The notes under the pieces are model-generated. The model searched no databases, was not told the origin of the DNA, and saw nothing but the letters and a program-made list of their open reading frames with translations. Below are positions 4,039 through 5,363 of a DNA stretch of 5,363 nucleotides, in pieces. Made by a program: the position numbers and the translations under genes. Within the stretch, counting starts at the first letter, position 1. Each line of letters begins with the position of its first letter. Location: positions 1 to 5,363 of the forward strand of contig USOR01000067.1 of the NCBI GenBank assembly GCA_900556425.1. Reading direction: 5' to 3'. Source of the stretch: an uncultured Coriobacteriaceae bacterium. GTDB lineage: Bacteria; Actinomycetota; Coriobacteriia; Coriobacteriales; QAMH01.

Positions 4039-5363
4039 ATGTTGCATCTGAATATTCCACAGTCAGCTCTCAAGATTCTGGATGCGCTCGAGGCCGCTGG
4101 CTTTGAGGCCTTCGTGGTGGGTGGCTGCGTGCGCGATGCGCTCATGGGTCGCACACCTGCCGATTGGGATATCACCACCTCTGCCAAGCCCGAGCAAATC
4201 AAGGTCGTAGCTTCTGATGCGAGCTTCAAGACAATCGATACCGGCATCAAGCATGGCACGGTGACCGTCATCGTCGACCACGAGCCCTTCGAGGTCACGA
4301 CATATCGAGCCGACGGCACCTATAGTGACGGGCGGCATCCGGATTCCATCGAGTTCCTCGATCGCATCGATGGCGACCTCGCACGGCGCGATTTCACCAT
4401 CAATGCCATGGCATACAATCCTTCACGTGGTCTTGTCGATCGCTTTGGTGGTCAAGCTGACCTCGAGGCGGGTATTCTGCGTGCCGTCGGCGATCCGCGC
4501 GAACGCTTCACCGAGGACGCTTTGCGCATCGTGCGTGGCCTGCGCTTTGCCGCACGACTCGGCTTTGTCATCGAGCCCGAGACCTCGGGCGCGATGCACG
4601 AGCTGCGGGGCTTGCTCGACGATATTGCCGTCGAGCGTATCTGGATCGAGTTTCGCGGACTGCTTGAGGGACCCTGTGCCGTCGACGTCCTGCGCGCCTA
4701 CAACGATGTGGTCTTCACCATCATCCCCGAGCTCGAGCCCGAGTTCGAATTTGACCAACGTAACCCCTTCCATCGCTATGACGTATGGGAGCATACCTTG
4801 CATGCTCTTGAGGCAGCACCATCGGACATGGATGCGACGTTGCGTTTTGCGCTGTTGCTTCATGACATCGGTAAGCCCCACTGCCTCACTATCGATGAAG
4901 AGGGCAAAGGGCATGCTTACGGGCATGAGAAAGTGGGCGAGCCCATCGCCGCAGAAGTTTGTCGCCGCCTGAAGCTGTCCCGTTCCGAACGCGAGACGGT
5001 CACGCAGCTAGTGCGTCATCACATGTTTTCGATTCCCGATACTCCCAAGGCCATGCGTCGCTTTCTGCTCAAGCATGGCCCCGACCGCGCCCAGGACCTC
5101 TTCGCCATCCGCCGTTGCGACAAAAGCGGCATCGGGCGCGGGCAGATGGTGGAAAGCCCCATGAGCATAGCGTTTGCCAAAGCCGAAAAGCTCATGGACG
5201 AACAACTCAATGCCGAGCCCGTCTTCGGTGTGAAGGACCTTGCAATTAACGGTCGTGACCTCATCGATGCGGGTGTTTCTCAGGGTCCCGAAATCGGGCG
5301 TGTTCTCGATGCACTGCTCGAAGCAGTCATCGAAGACGATATACCCAACGAGCATGGCGCACT
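4039..5363 (+). CDS. cca: CCA tRNA nucleotidyltransferase / poly(A) polymerase family with HD domain (3' end cut by window)
   Basis: This cytoplasmic enzyme adds or repairs the 3'-CCA of tRNAs using CTP and ATP. The frame is open for 441 residues to the window edge. Family motifs appear in order: GGCVRD (28-33); the metal-binding pair D42-W-D44 in PADWDITTSA; RRDFTINAMA (116-125), involved in base selection; and ERFTEDALRIVRGLRFAARL (155-174). An HD domain follows, with HRYDVWEHT (245-253), LLHDIGKP (273-280; H275, D276) and GHEKVGEPIA (295-304). The block INGRDLIDAGVSQGPEIGRV (403-422) is usual near the C-terminus, so probably only a few residues are missing. This is the class II, HD-containing type. 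Poly(A) polymerase (PcnB) shares the head domain, but the HD domain and C-terminal block favour CCA addition. The start at 4039 lacks a ribosome site and is probably leaderless. Nothing ties it to the quinone genes; it is its own transcription unit. Confidence 0.88.
   Translation, partial: MLHLNIPQSALKILDALEAAGFEAFVVGGCVRDALMGRTPADWDITTSAKPEQIKVVASDASFKTIDTGIKHGTVTVIVDHEPFEVTTYRADGTYSDGRHPDSIEFLDRIDGDLARRDFTINAMAYNPSRGLVDRFGGQADLEAGILRAVGDPRERFTEDALRIVRGLRFAARLGFVIEPETSGAMHELRGLLDDIAVERIWIEFRGLLEGPCAVDVLRAYNDVVFTIIPELEPEFEFDQRNPFHRYDVWEHTLHALEAAPSDMDATLRFALLLHDIGKPHCLTIDEEGKGHAYGHEKVGEPIAAEVCRRLKLSRSERETVTQLVRHHMFSIPDTPKAMRRFLLKHGPDRAQDLFAIRRCDKSGIGRGQMVESPMSIAFAKAEKLMDEQLNAEPVFGVKDLAINGRDLIDAGVSQGPEIGRVLDALLEAVIEDDIPNEHGA

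Overview
The window looks like a high-GC, anaerobic actinobacterial chromosome, most likely Coriobacteriia (Eggerthellales-like). This is inferred from the G/C-rich third codon positions, GTG starts, a menaquinone operon mixed with a NitT/TauT-type ABC transporter, an apparently leaderless gene, and small proteins with an EF-hand-type loop. I could not run a search, so the taxonomy is tentative.

Layout. Bases 1-251 hold the 3' end of a periplasmic substrate-binding protein of the NMT1/SsuA (nitrate/sulfonate/thiamine-precursor) type. It is followed 6 bp later by menA (258-1247, UbiA-family naphthoate prenyltransferase). A 258-bp gap (1248-1505) carries a palindromic TGTCAT-ended repeat element of about 102 bp, an extra copy of one end, a 20-bp palindrome and a possible -10 box. 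Then come menG/ubiE (1506-2283), an ABC ATPase (2276-3070) and an ABC permease (3063-3788), each overlapping the next by 8 bp. On the minus strand, convergent with the permease, is a 66-residue protein with a calcium-type loop and one membrane helix (3785-3985). A 53-bp divergent spacer separates it from cca (4039 to the window end), a CCA-adding/poly(A) polymerase-family nucleotidyltransferase with an HD domain, lacking only its last few residues.

How the genes fit together. MenA attaches the polyprenyl tail to a dihydroxynaphthoate and MenG/UbiE methylates the resulting demethylmenaquinone: the last two steps of menaquinone synthesis. They are sandwiched between the binding protein and the ATPase/permease of what is probably one importer. 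This interleaving suggests the importer serves quinone synthesis, perhaps by taking up an aromatic precursor; that is inference.

Two reading-frame breaks stand out. menG/ubiE has one extra base around 1766-1788, just after the SAM-binding region. The permease loses its frame near 3716, so its conserved C-terminal tail lies in another frame, probably after a deletion of about 16 bp. Either this operon is decaying or the assembly has errors here; cca, menA and the ATPase are intact over the stretches seen.
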